A DNA stretch of 64,000 nt from Prosapia bicincta (taxonomy: Eukaryota > Arthropoda > Insecta > Hemiptera > Cercopidae), in contig JBAIZL010000001.1 in the NCBI GenBank assembly GCA_036971475.1, positions 98,284,350 to 98,348,349 of the forward strand. The letters run 5' to 3'. The notes beneath the pieces were generated by a model that saw only the letters and a list, made by a program, of their open reading frames with translations, made no database searches and was not told the DNA's origin. This document shows, in pieces, positions 25,301 to 40,300 of this stretch (position 1 is the stretch's first letter; every line of letters starts with the position of its first letter). The position numbers and the translations under genes were made by a program.

Positions 25301-28300
25301 TTATCTCGTTTCATTTTATTTCTTATTATTGTTCTGTAAATTCCTCCCATAGTTGATAATACGCCTAAGCTTCTTACAGTTCTCATACTTTCTTCTGTTT
25401 CCTTTTTTATGATTGTAACCCCCTTAAGATATATTCTTTTGTTGACCATATTTAACATCATTCTTTATTACTTTTTTCATGCGCATTTAATTAACTCAAA
25501 GTTAATGATCTCTGGGGTGGTTGAATTTTTTTTCTCTGTGCAGTATAGTTATTCCACATTCTACCTTCTTCAAAGTTTCCTACATCTTTTTATTTATGTT
25601 CGCTATTTTTACTTCCTTTTGCATGAGAATAGAAATCAACAGAGCTGGATTTTGTTAGTAATCCTTTGCAGTAGGTTTCCTACTGATTCTCATTTACTTC
25701 TGATGAGTATATTTTCCCTGTATTGTGCATTGTTAAGACTTGAGTTTTCCAATATTTCATGCTTTTTATCCTCTTTAGTTTTCCACATTTCTGTAAGCTT
25801 TTTCCAATCTTTTACTGATAGTCACTGACTGTTACTTCCTTTAACAATTTCCCTCGCTCTTGGCACTTCTTGTAATCATTTTGTATAAACATCTAACCAT
25901 GTGTATAAATTTTAACCACGTGTTATATATATCCTCCAACTTTGCATTGTAGTAGGTTAACATTACAATAATGCACAATATCAAGAGCACTGTGGTACAA
26001 TATATTGCAATAAAAATATTGAAAAGAACCCCAATACCACAAAAATAATCAAAAATAACAAATAAAACAAGTTACTAAAGATTAAACCCTTATGTACATT
26101 TCGATGACCATGTCATCATCATCAGAGGGTCTTGTTACAAAACACGATCTAGCACACAAGAAGTTACAAACTAGAATGATACCAATCGTTCTCCGCGGTC
26201 ACTATATATAGGCGTGAGGTAAGCTCCGCCCCCTCTCCGCCCTCGACCGACAAATCTCGATCGGCCATCAAGAACCCAATAGGTTATGTCAAAAATTACA
26301 TTATAATAATACATATGTAATAAAAACTACAGCAATAACAATTAATAAACTAAAAGTAATTAGATTAAAACATCGTAATTTGAAGAAAGCTATTTAAGTA
26401 AAGTATATAATGGTGAGTAAGGAATAGGTCCTTTATCTGCATTCATTAATTTACAATTTGATTTGACTATAAAAACACTTTCATAACTATTAAGTAACTT
26501 TTTTGAGTTTATACATTTAGCTAAAATAACATTTTTATCTAAATCATGCTGATTACTAAGGACATGTTCTGCTACACTTTTTTTATTGCATTACAATAAT
26601 GGTTTCTACTAGGTTAAAAGATAGTTAAAAAATATGTATTTTCAAAATGTTTTAAAAATGTTAGTATAACAAGTTTAATGCCACTATTTATTTCAATTTT
26701 ATATAAGTGAATTTTTCAGTTTCAAGTTACCTAGAACTAAAAAGATTAATAATAATTAAAAAAATTTTAATTAAGAAATGATTACTTCATTAAAAGTTGA
26801 TTACATTTTTAACAAACATTTATGTGGTTAGCGAATAAAATGGCAGTTGAAAAATGAAAATTATAATAAACTTAAGTATTAAAAGTTAAATAAAATCATA
26901 CCTTGGCTGCTGTAAGTTTGTTGCCCAGCAGTATATATGTAGTAAAAGTCAAAATGGAGATTACAACTGGCGTTGTTGCCCAAAAGTAAACACAGAGGGC
27001 ATCTAAGTATTTTCGTCCTTTCAAGTATTTCAATTCGTTTGCTCTTATTTCTGAAATTAAACACATTATTAATAGAATTTTAATTTACTGTATACACAAT
27101 TGTAACCTTGTAAATAGTAAAGCTGTATACAATTTTCATGTACAAAATTGAATTTAGATTAATAAAAAATTTTAATAAAAAAATGGATTTTATTTTAAAA
27201 CAGATAAAATCAAAATACCTGAAACTTTCTTAGTGAAATGATCTTCCCAAACATGAAGCTTGACAGCTCTTATGCCCTTTAATACTTCAGAAATTGTTTT
27301 TACTCTTTCATCTTTGTAGTCCATTAACTTGGTACTTAGGCGACCTGCACATTTAAATTTCTCTTTAATTTCCAGTTTATTACATAATTTTATACTTTAC
27401 AATAACTGTTCTAGACATTCAGAAACTGTTAACGATAAAATTACTACGATATTTCATTAATGTATCTTAATTTCACAGACTGAACAGAGCTGTAAGGATT
27501 TTAAAGTCATTTCAATGCTAACTGAATTTTAGATTTTTTAAATATACAAATTATACCTTAATATTTTTTAAAGAACCTTCACTGACGACAAAAAATTAAA
27601 ACATTGTGTATAAAAGTATTGTAAATAACCAGATTCATTATCTGGTAAAATTTTATTATAAAATATGGTGAAATATAAATGAGATATTGAAAACCATATG
27701 AAGTTTCAGGCTTCATTAAGCATAGAACTCAATAACAACATTTACAGTCTTTACAATTTCGGAAAAGTGCTGTGCCCTCAAGCTGGCAGCTGACCGAGTG
27801 GAAAGAGAACAAATTTGGATTTTCAAATATTTTTGAAATGCAATTGGTCATTTTTACTTATAAATATATTATGTTGCTTGATATAATCTTCTAAAATAAT
27901 GTTATAGTTTAATAATATTTTGTCAATAATACTTGCCACTTTGAATTCACTTATATATAGAAGGTTTTTAAATCTGTAATAGCATATTACCATTGTAATT
28001 TTATTTTATTTATGCCAATAACAGTTCAACACTATATTAAACCATACATTGTTCATTTCTTAATAAAACTGATTTGTGTTTTAAACTGTTGTTCTATATT
28101 TTTTTATTTAAAGTTCTGTACTTTGTGGAAGAAATTTCTCTCAATTTCTATTTTATATAGTTTTCTGCCTTCTAAGACCTGTTTTGTACCTGTTAATTAA
28201 TATTAAGTAACCGTAATGATTTATTTGAATTTGAAATCAACATAAATATTTCAATGATAGTTGTTTAAAATTCTAAATCCAAGGAAAATAAAATTTTAAT

Positions 28301-31300
28301 TATTTATTGGGAGATTAATATATAATAAATGAAAAAATAACATTTTTATCATGTTTTTAAAACGAACCAAAAAGTATAAAATAATTTTCCCTAAACATAA
28401 CTACACAATAGCTATCTTTACATAGTATTCGTAGTCCCATAGGACCTGAATATCGTGAATTTTAACAAATATGAAAATACTTAATGTACCAAAATAAACA
28501 GTATTGAAACAGTTGTAAGATTTTATTTTATATATGGTCTTACAAACACATATAAGTAAACGGAAGCTAAACCAGTTAGACTTGGGTATAAACATGTTCT
28601 ATATGACCTGAGGCAACACTCATACCGTTCTTGAAGGTTTTGCATCATTTTTGTAAAGAGGGATTGTTTCATGCTTGTTATACACATGGTTATTTTTTCC
28701 TGTAGTAGGACGATGGTGGCTTGTGGGTTGTCATGGAACGACCTTTATCATTCTCCAAATGTAGGCGTCAAGTGATGTAAGATCAGGGAAGTGGGGTAGG
28801 TGAGGAGATAAAGTGCTTTGTTCTAAAGGAGATAAAGCGGTTGCCAAAAGATTATTGAAGGAAAACAAGGTAGTGTGGCTGGTTGTATCATCTTACTGGA
28901 ACCATTGTGAACGAAAAGGGAGGTTTCGAGGACAACAAAATCTCCTCAGGTTTCCTCTAAAACAATCAAGAATGGCCCTTTGTCGGCCATTCTACTACAG
29001 CTGATTCAGTTTCAGTACTGTTACTTTGGTGCATATGGTACTTGTAAAGTTCAAAACAAGTGGGGCGCATGCTATAGATAATTTACATAACCATTCTTAT
29101 TAATTATGGATTTCATGTGCTCCATTTTGTTTTGTTTTGAACTTTACAGGTATTTATAATAATTCACAATTTTGCTAACAATCTGTTTGAAATTATGAAT
29201 ATGTAAATGTTTATACAGATAAATATTAGCTAGACCCACTTGATTTCCCACTCTTTCTGTAATATGACGTGTGTGGTGTTATATTATTTTGTTTTCTATG
29301 TTGCGGGGTTTTCCTAAAATGTGAGGATGATACACAAGGTTTGGAAAAAAAGTAATGAAGATATTTTCTTATTACCAGCTACCCTGTTAATTTTTAACCC
29401 ATCAATACCAATTACACATCACAGAAACGCCAGTAGTAATGCTTGAACTCACCAATTTGTGATGCAATGAATTTGTTTATAGGTATCAAGACAATGGAGA
29501 ACCCTAACCCAGCCAAGAATGCCAAGCCTACTTGTTGATAGAGCAGATATAATGTCACTGCAATCTAAACACAACAAAGCACCCAGTATTACTACTTAAG
29601 CTATAGTTGTTTCACAAAACTTTGACAAGAGCATTTTCATTAAAACTTTTCTCAATATACAATTTGTTGAAATCTTAACAAATGATGACAAATATGGTTA
29701 AACGTATGAAAAATTTTAAATCTGAAGATATTTTGTTTATTATTTTTAGAAGTGTGTATGTGTGTGTGCGAAAATAAATAGTTTAATATGTTACTTCAAA
29801 ATATGGAATTATAATTTTAACTAGTTTTACTGACATAACAGTACCAGTGCATTTAATGACTGTCCAGTAACTCAAATGAATAGGTTGGAACAAAAAATTT
29901 TAATAATGACAATTGTTCATTGTGATTGTGTTTAAAATTAAGGTAAAACATTTTCATGAATTTAAGTAACTTAAGAGTTTCACAAACTATTAGATTCAAA
30001 ATTAGCCAATATATTTTTATCCTATAGGTTATAGTAAATATATAATTTAAAGAATAAATAATAATTATGGACACATTTTAATAATTATTGTTAAACCTCA
30101 ATTGGTGATTTATCTTTATCATGTAGCGTAGTTGTATAAAAAAAAAATCTGATACTAGAAACACTTGAACATATATTAGTATATTAGACTTGCCTATAGT
30201 AAAACTTACTTTTTAAATTATTGCAGACGGCCATTTCGGGAGATAAGTCTCATTATCAACTCAGATTGTAAATTCATTATACTAATATATGTTCAAGTAT
30301 ATTTAGTGGAAAAATAGTAGGTCATGTAAAGACGTAACCAAGTAATAAAAACTTGATAATTCGTTATTGTGTTTTTCGTCTTAAGGTTTTTATATCACAA
30401 TATGTTTAACTTATTAATTGCATCAGCAGATACTGCAAATACTGTGTCAGAAAAGTAATAATAAAATATTTTTTTTAAAAGATGTTTATTGTTCAAGGAA
30501 ATAAACACCAGGAAAATTAATTCACTTTCATTATCAACATTGGATAAACATTAAACTGAGAACCTATTGCAGAATCATCATTTTCCAGCCTTAAAGATAA
30601 GGAAAATTAACATTTATATATAACTTGTTTTCAGGTTTTAATTCTTTGAGGATCAGCCACTTAGTTGTAAAATAGAATCATTGTACATTCATTAAATTGT
30701 TATATTTTTATGAGTATTGGTTAGGTGCCTTTTCCAAATTTTATTAGTATGTCTCTGGGTAATTTACTCTACTAATTCCCCATACCAATCATACTTATCC
30801 ATCAGGAAATGACAGTTAATATGTTTTGCACTACCTAACATTTATGGTGACTTACCTGAAATGGTAGACTCCAGAAAGAATGGAAGCTAGGACAAGCATT
30901 AACTATTCTATCTGTGTCAGTGCTCATCAAGTTAACAATCTTCCCAACTCTGAAACAAGTACATGTAGTAGGCTTACTGTCCTTACACAAATAAATTCAA
31001 CTCTTGTAATAAATAAACTCGTAGTTTTAGACACACTAAAATTGAAAAACACTTGTAAGATAGCACTTTTATTACCTTGTTTGGAATTTTTTAAAGCACA
31101 TTAGTTCTATGTGGTACTATAAAAATTACTGTCTGACTATGAGTATTGTTTAGAATATTCTACTACTAGAAGTATAATCTCCTAACACTATAAAGTCATC
31201 AAAACTTTTACCCTGTTCCTAAAAATTTTCAAGAAAAGTTTGACTATTCAAAGGTTTATCATCCATTTGGAACAAAGGTTTCAGATCCTAAACATTCAGA

Positions 31301-34300
31301 AATTTTGTAAATAATGGTATAGATCACTTATAAAGATACATAAAATCAATTTCAACAGGAGTCCAATGTCTATCTGAAAATCCTCTCTCTTCCAAATATT
31401 TGCACAAATTTGTCAGTAACGACAGAAAAACATAACATAGCCTCTCAACCTCTTTGAGTTGGTTAATCCTCTTCGCCCCTATCTGACAGTTTATTGCATT
31501 TGAATTACAGCACCAAAAATGAATTTTAGTTGCTGATTGATCTTCAAGGGGAAGGTATCAAACAACAGTTTACATTTCCTCTGTAGGATCTGCTACTGTG
31601 TTGCCAGTTTCATTTGACATTTTCTTTTTTATTATGACTCTACATTTCTGATGGAATTAAATTCAATGTACTATTGATCCTACTCTTACCCCTTGAGATG
31701 TCAGTGTTGCCAAATCTGAAATTAAGGGTCTCCTCTGGGCTTCAAAAATATTTTACTTTTACCTTCAAAATATGCCTTAAATGCTACAAACAAAGTTTAG
31801 GGGAACATAGTTTAACTCTTCTGGCAGTATGGAAAAATATACTTAATAACGTATTGAATTTTGCTTCACAATTTTATTACACTTTGTATATTTCAAATGA
31901 TTTTATATAAATTAAGAAACCTATTGTTTATCCTATGTTATTTTTGTTTTTAAAAATATTTATTTTTAAATTTCTGTGTAATTAATACATTTTAAAAATA
32001 ATTCAAATATTTATATTATTTAAAAATATTTAGTGTATATTATTGATCATGTTAATGTAAAATTTATTTCTATATAGTGTTACATACTTTTAGGTCTATC
32101 TTATATATTTTAGGGAAAACAATATATTTAAAGTGGCTGAAACTAGTTTTATAATCATTTTATGTAACAACAAAGAGTTTTGTCTGAAAAATACAATTAC
32201 ATAAAGGTATTCACATTAATGTCAATATGAGGAATTTTTGTCTACAGATGTTACAATTATTTTTTGTAACTCAATTACAAAACATCAATTTTATTGACAA
32301 TAATATTAAGTAATTATATAATAAAGAAAAACAATTTTATACTAAACTTACAACATATTTTAGCAAAAAGGCCACAGTTGCTTACCCAAAAGAAGACAAT
32401 GTGACTGTATCCAGGCATAATGTCTTGTTGTATATTATACAAATTAATGCTCCTCTAATCTTCAAACCTACTTTGGCCATGAAGAAGTTGAAGTGTGAAG
32501 TGCAGAATGCTCCTATATAACACATTAATTAAATAATTATTAAATTAAATACATAATCTAATTAAGTAAAAACTTTACTTAAATTTCTTTACTTTATATT
32601 ACTGGTTGTAATAATAATCTTAATTTTTCTACGCCTGGTATGGTTTAGGAGAAACAGAATATATCTACTTGTGTAAACCATAAGGTATCTAAGGAAGGTA
32701 ATTTGACTGACATTACATAGTAACATTAATAAGTCAGGTATTCATTTTTACACACTGAGTCATCTTGAAAGCTGAAAAGGCATAGTGCAATTTTCGTTAT
32801 ACCTGCGATCAAACCTGACAGTTCTCTCAAAAATCATTTTGGTAATATAATGATCACCCTCCCTGCTAGCTACACAGGAAAATGAATCTATTTCTCAGAG
32901 AGGAGGATTCTATTGTTGTTTTAATTAACTTACATGTTTCAAATGGATATTTTTATTTTGTTTGTATTTTATGGCAATCAGTCAAAATGACTGGGATTAT
33001 CTATGAAGGATTACTCTCTACCAATAAAGGATATGATACCTTATTTAGGGTTTTATAATTATTATTTGAATTATTTATTTAATCTATTTATGATTTTTGT
33101 AGTAATCTTAATGAAATTAATTAGGATGGCTATTATCATATTTATTATTATCTTTAAAAGAGTAGGGAAGGATTTAGAATATTAGATTAAACAACATACC
33201 AAAATCTTTCTGAGCAAGAACAAATTGTCTATAAATGACAAATTGGAACTTTTTTCAAAGCTTGACTTGAATAGCAGACAGTTATTAAATTAGTTCACAC
33301 AAGTCAAATTTGTAGAGCAACAACCTATTTTTAGAGAAATATAAAGTAGCAGAAACAATATTTGTTTACAATGAGTCCTCGACTGCCCTACGACAGTCTG
33401 ACAAACTCCCCGATAAGGTAGTTTTCTTTATTGACTCACAAGCAGCCACACTGGCAATAGACTTTAACACTCCTACCAAATGCCTTCAGACAATCAATTT
33501 CTATCTAGAAAACAATCAAGGATAGCTGTCATGTAGAGAGGTTTCTGGCCATGGAGGCACTGTAAGAAACGAACTGGCTGATAATTAATCTGGCAAAAAG
33601 GGGTGCAGAAACTGACTAACCAACTACCCCATAGTTCCTAAATACATAGTAAAAAACATCATTGACAGTCCCATCTGGTCAAAAATAAGAAATGGAGCTT
33701 CAAGCCTCCAAGGGCCTTGCTGTCCAGAACCATACCTCATATAGAAGCGATCACCAGTTTTAATCTACTGACTGGCCATGATTACCTCTAAAAACATCTC
33801 CACCAGATCGGCTTAGTTGAAGAATTTACCTGCCCCTTCTGTTGAAAGAGCAGAGTGGACACCGCCGAACTCCTACACTCTTGTCCCGGTCTCTTAGGCT
33901 CCCCTGAACCCCTCACTGGCCGCACTGGGAGAGGTGGCATCAAATAGGTGAAATACCAAGAACGGGGGTTGGCTAAGCCAAATATTTGTGGACTAGGACA
34001 AGGTATTAGAAAAAGTGGACTAAGACATATTGGGACATTATAAGTTATAAAACAAATAGCTTTATTCTTTAAAATGTAAGTAAAAAATCTCCTGAACCTT
34101 AATGTTTAGAAGAATTCTAATTACAGATAGGATTAATATAGGGATTTGAAATCTCTTCTAATATTTTTTGAAACTAGAAGAAAATCATGGCTAAGAAGGG
34201 GAAAATCATGACTTTATACATTGAAGAAATCAACTTAAAACTCTTCTCTTATAGGGATTCAGAAAAAAAATATTTACTGGGAAGAAATATAATTCTTTAA

Positions 34301-37300
34301 TGAACTTTAAATGAATTTTTCAGTGTCAGAAAAAGTAATAAGAAATAATAATCAGATAGGGTGGTTTTATAACCCACTGTATTTATCACATGCTTGTAGG
34401 ATGTCGAGAGCAAGGAATGGGAAATAGAAGAAAGTACAAAATTATAAATATAAAGTAGAAATAGTTTAGATTGAGTTTTGAGACCAGATGTACATTTCCT
34501 TACATGGAGCTTCTCTCTTGTGAGAACCTTACATGTGGTTTATTGTGCCTCCCTTTATTGCTTCATGGTTGCAAACATATTCCTGTTCTTTAATAAGCTT
34601 CAGGATTATAATAATATTTTAATCCTAATAATCCTCTACCAATAATTTTTTCCACACCAAGTTTCAGGGTCTTGGCAGATGTTGTAAGAACAATTTTGAA
34701 CCTCTTTCAAAGCCCTTGGTACTGTTCAGCATTTAGAGTACTTGGGAAATCTAGATATAACTTTAGCTATGATGTTATTATTATTGAAAACAACATTACA
34801 CTTGTCTTACTGTTAAGAGTAGTAGTGGCCATTGAATGGCTAATATTATAACATGCCCGGAGGAGCTTTGTAGTTGTTGGAGTAGCTTGTGTGTAGTACT
34901 ACACTTTATATCTACTCGGCAGCTGTTTGGTAAATTCCATATTAGTTTAGGTAGGATGTTTATTCTCACTTTGTTTAGTGCTTTGGTACCCTGGCAACCA
35001 TCTAATTTTGTATAATTCAAACACAACAGGTTTTTTCAGAGGAAGTTAAAATCCCTACTTGTAGCTTTGAAAAAGCTGCTTGAGACTTTGGAATTGAAGC
35101 TAATTTTTATATTTACTTTCATAATACTTCATACTTTGAATATCAGTCAATGTCTAAGAATTTGAGTTGCAGACATTGGGTTTAAACTTAACATTAGGAT
35201 ATGCTGCAATACTGAGAAGCTCATTGAGTTGCAATGAGATACGAGTTGACGATGGGGCACATCTCCTGAAACGGCCATCCTCAATAATCAAAAAAGTAAG
35301 TGCTACTATAGGGAACCTAATAATATGTGTTAAAGGGCTCATTCCTTCAAGTCGATGGTAGCTCAAGTGTAAATCGAATCAAATAATACAAATCTTATAA
35401 AGTGGAATATCATTTTTTCATTAATAAACAGCCAAAATGACAAATAATACAAATCTTATAAAGTGAAATATCATTTTTTCATTAATAAACAGCCAAAATG
35501 ACAAATAATACAAATCTTATAAAGTGGAATATCATTTTTTTCATTAATAAACAGCCAAAATGACAAATAATACTAAAGTTGGTTTTACCAAAAGATAGCA
35601 ATTGATTTGATCCTAGTGTCTATAAATTTGATGTGGGTTGTCTCTAATTGAGGCAAGGATCAAAATATTTGAAGTGATCACTACCACAAATCACAATAGG
35701 ATCAAGTATAAAAGGATTAATATTTTGACCAAGGAGAACAAAATTAGAAGAACAAGTAATATAGAAAAAGAATTTTTTTAAAGTAAATTCCTACTGAGGT
35801 TGACAAAGAAAAATTTTATTTTAGTAACTTTTTATTTTATAATCACAATTAATATAAATATGAAAATATCATTCTATCCACGTCTTGTAATGCTTCACTA
35901 TTGCAAAGAACCTTTTCCTTATAATTTCATATCGCAAAACTTTAAGCAAGTTCTAGAACTGGGAAAGTTAAGTCAGTGGTAAAATGTTGGTTTTTAAATG
36001 TGTATACGCACAGTTCGAATTTGACCGAGACATAAAATTTTTTAATTTAAATTAATACAGTAAACTCCCGATTATCCGTGGGCGGATTAACCGGTTTGCG
36101 GATCATCCGGGGTCTGCCATTGTTTTACAAATATCCAATTTTTATTCCAATCAGATTCATGTGTTTAAATTTCAAAATGGTGAATCACAATGTAAATATA
36201 TATAAGGCTTAGTAGAAGTTAAGATGAAGGGAATAGATATGTAAATATTTACGTACTAATTTTTACATTGAAAGGGAAGCATCCCGACGCGGGCCAGCGA
36301 AATAAAAGGGGCGAGCAGACTACTGTATATAAGAGACAATGACAAAATGCTTGGACGCCCGAAAACCTAATGTGTATCATAAGATTGTAAACAAATGTCA
36401 GCTAATCTCGGCTATAAATAGTCTAGGACGTGACATATGCATTATCCATGTCTGTCATATACATTATCAATCTTTATGGCTTTGTGGCACACGTGACACA
36501 AGTAGACACTGTGCGACAAAATGGTTCTCAAGAAACTTAGATCACACTTTAAAGCTAAATCAATGCTCACAAAAAAACAGATGAGTGTGACAGATTTTTT
36601 TGTTAAAAAGTGAAAGTATTATGTGTAAAGGAAATTACATATGTACATACATACTTACGTTTGACATATACTTATGTACGTATTGTAAATAGTTAGACAT
36701 ATAAATGTACATGTTATAATCCGTCAAATACATCGACATTTTAAATTATTTTCTGTATTTATTTTGTCCTCTGAAGATTATTTGTGAATTGCAATTACCA
36801 TTATTTGTGTAACTTATGGTATAATAATCGATTATCGATCGTTTTGTGTATTCTTTGTTCATAGCGGATTATCCAGGGAATTCGTTATCCGATGTCCGGG
36901 CCACCCTATTCCACAGATAATCGGGAGTTTACTGTATACAAATATTTGAAAAAACTGTATTAACATCAATTGTCATCCACTACGGGTTTTAAATAAATTA
37001 TTTGAACTTGATTGGATGAATAAAAACTTATTTTATTAACGATTGAAAATGTGTACAAGTTATAAATCAAGGAAAGTGTGAGGTAATAGAAGGAATTCTG
37101 TCCTTTTTAATGAAAATAGTAGCTTAAGAGTTATATCAGACCAATATGACAGTTGTGTCCATAGTATTTATGATAATATTACATATTTCATTCACCACAA
37201 ACAAAGCATAATTAACTATTTTAATAAAACAAAACTATTATATTTGTTGATTCAATCTTCACGTGAGCTACTAGTTTTCACTAACACTGCTAGTTACGGT

Positions 37301-40300
37301 CTGAGTTAACAATGGGACACATCTCCCAAAACGGCCGTCCTCAACAAATATAAGTAAGTGCTACTATAGGCAAGTTTATTAATATTTACAAGTGTTAGTG
37401 ACAAGCTATTAAGTACTAAGAATCTTGTATCATAAAACTTTACCTAAGGATGAGCTGTAACAAATATCCCCTTTTCATTACATTCATGAATTTGATTTAT
37501 CTCCCTTTCACTGTAGGGCAATTCACAGGCTATATATCTTGACTGAGAAATAGTCCCAAATAATACCAAACGTTATGTTGAGCCCTATTGTTCTGAATTT
37601 CAATTTTAGGTGTTACAACTGTCAACATTTTATGGAAATTATGCAATATTCTGGCAAAATAGAAGAATGGTAAGATAATTTGTTCTAAAGACTGGAGACT
37701 TTATAAACTTCAGCTTTATATGAGATTATACAGACCCAATGCACTAACATTATCCACTGGTAAATTAGTTGAGAAACAAAAATATCTTGGTTTTGCTTGC
37801 ATCTATTTTGACTTGCATATCTGTTTTACTACCCTTAGATATTCAATTATAACTTTGTACAAATTAAAGAGGCTGTATTCTGTTGTCACTCGTCTGAGCC
37901 TTTGCAGATAATGACATATACAATCATGAAGAGTTCATAATTGAATTTAAATATTAATAAATTTTTCTTGATGAACTGTATTTATTTAGGTTACATAGTT
38001 AAGAGTAATAAAACTCTTTTACAAGGAAACACTAAATATTCCGCATCACACTAAAACAATAAATTGCAAGAACTGTTTACCTGAAGAAAATCTTTAGAGG
38101 ATGATGCCACCTATTTCCACAATGTTCATAGGAATACAGGAATAGTTGAGGTTCTTCAGATTGGAGGTTTTGGCTAATCACAGCACGGTAAAGATCTTGT
38201 ATTAAGGAAATCTAAGTGACATCATCAGGATAACATCATCTATAGATTGGAAAATCTTGGGCAGAACATCTTATGCAGAAAATGAGGTTTCAAGAGGAAT
38301 TTACAATATGACTGAAACAGACAAGATACTTCTGTGATAATTATATCTGGGAATTTTTTTAAAAAAATTAATACTTTTGAAACCTTTTCAATATTTATAT
38401 TTTTAATTAATTATATGTAAAAGATGATCTCCGGCCCAATAAAGCAATGAATTTTACCAAACAGCACCAATACTTTCATTCTTTGAATAAGATATTTATA
38501 AAAAGAACTCACCAATAAGTGACACAAGACACAATCCTCCTGCATACAGGTAGCCATAATGTATGGCTTCTTCACGAGTTTCAACAAATGAAACTAATCT
38601 GTTAAGAAGAAGTGGACCAAAGAATCCTGACACATCTGCAGCCAATTTTAAAACACCAATTGTGTAAAATTCTTTCCAAAAGCACCTAGAAAGTTAAAAA
38701 TCTTACAATATACCTATATATCGTAAATTTAGTAACTATTAAAAATTATTATAAAACATTTCAGATTAATGAATTTCTAGAACTAGAGAAAGGACTTTCA
38801 AACATGAAACAATAAACTTATATTTGAGTAATTAAATTTAATGTAATAGTCAATTTTATTATTATTTACACCCTAGGCATAACTCAGAAGGATATAAGAC
38901 AAAAATATTTCTTGATAAAATATTTAGAATATTCATAAAATACAATATAACCATAAGACAAATAAATCACTGATAATATATTTTGTTCATAATTTAATCG
39001 TTGCATACAAAAATGTTGTCAGTTTGTGTACACTTCAAAAACCCAAATAAGTTTGCAGCGATTTTGGTTAAATTTTAACACGTCATACAAGCCGCTTTAA
39101 AGATTATTTATACGTATTTTTCATGTTACTCACCCGCAACCGCAAACGCAAGGAAAAGCTTTTCTAGTGGTCAGTTTGTACCAGTAACCGCGACATCTAT
39201 CTTAAGCGAGGGGATCACTTGCCATACTAGTTAACACCAACCACAGTCACATGTGAAACATTACCTGTTCTCAATTACATTGTTTATTAACAACAAAAAA
39301 AAGTTTCCACTTGTAGATTATTATATAATCTGAATTAAATATTTATCTTATTTGAGGTACTTTCATGTAGTCATGACATAATCGAACTCCACTATTAGCC
39401 AAAATTACTATACAATCTGAATTAAATATTCACCTTAACTGAGGTACTTTTGTGTGATCATGTTGTGATCGAACTGCACCGTTAGCCAAATGATAATTAC
39501 AGGTTATTTGGAAATGCCAACCCTTACCAGAGCTGTGACCGCTTCATATCAAGTGGATTTAATTCGTGAACAGACTTATAACACCAGTGATCTTATGGTC
39601 GTATAATGCAAACGATAAATGACAAAGCTGAAAGGGAGGAACTTTTTGTTTCATATGCCAATAGGAACTGAGCAAACATTTATTATTATATTGATTCTGG
39701 TAAAGGTTCATTTAAAAAATGACATAGCCTTAGCCTCTGAAGTATTGCAAAATTAAATTTCTATGAAAAGTATGCTTCATTTTGTTCATTTCTCATTCAT
39801 GAAACGACAATATGCAATGGCAAAGTGTGGCAGAATACAGCTAGTATTGTATGAATAAGTGAAATTTTTTGTATTACATTTGGTTAGGCTCCAAGTGCCA
39901 ATTGAATAAAAAAAACATCCAAAGCTATATTAAATGAATAAATTATTTTTGTTTCTAGAAATACTATGCTAACTAAATTTCATCCAAGCCTTATGATTCA
40001 AACTAATAAATTTGAATTAACAGATAATTTAGTAACATGAAATAGATATAATAAAATTCTCATATGATAAATAAGACTAGAAAAACTGATCTGTCTGACA
40101 GACTGGATGTAAATTTTATTGAAAGGGAAAAGCAATAAAATACAAAAAAGTCATAATTATAATGAATTGTTAATGCTGTAAAAACAAGTTAAAATTGTTT
40201 CAAAAAACGTTTACAATATACAAATTGATTCCAATAACATAACATACAATAGGTACTTTATTAACCATTCAAAATATCATATTGGTTCCCTTTCTAATAG

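Noticed and set aside
25409..25828. 139-codon hydrophobic open frame on the plus strand
   Set aside because: It lies opposite a decayed LINE RT; T-rich sequence alone explains the hydrophobic residues.
34796..35026. 76-codon frame on the minus strand
   Set aside because: No recognised motif, no neighbouring exon that fits; left as intron.
35381..35573. CRISPR-like array
   Set aside because: Units are contiguous tandem repeats without unique spacers, in eukaryotic intron DNA.
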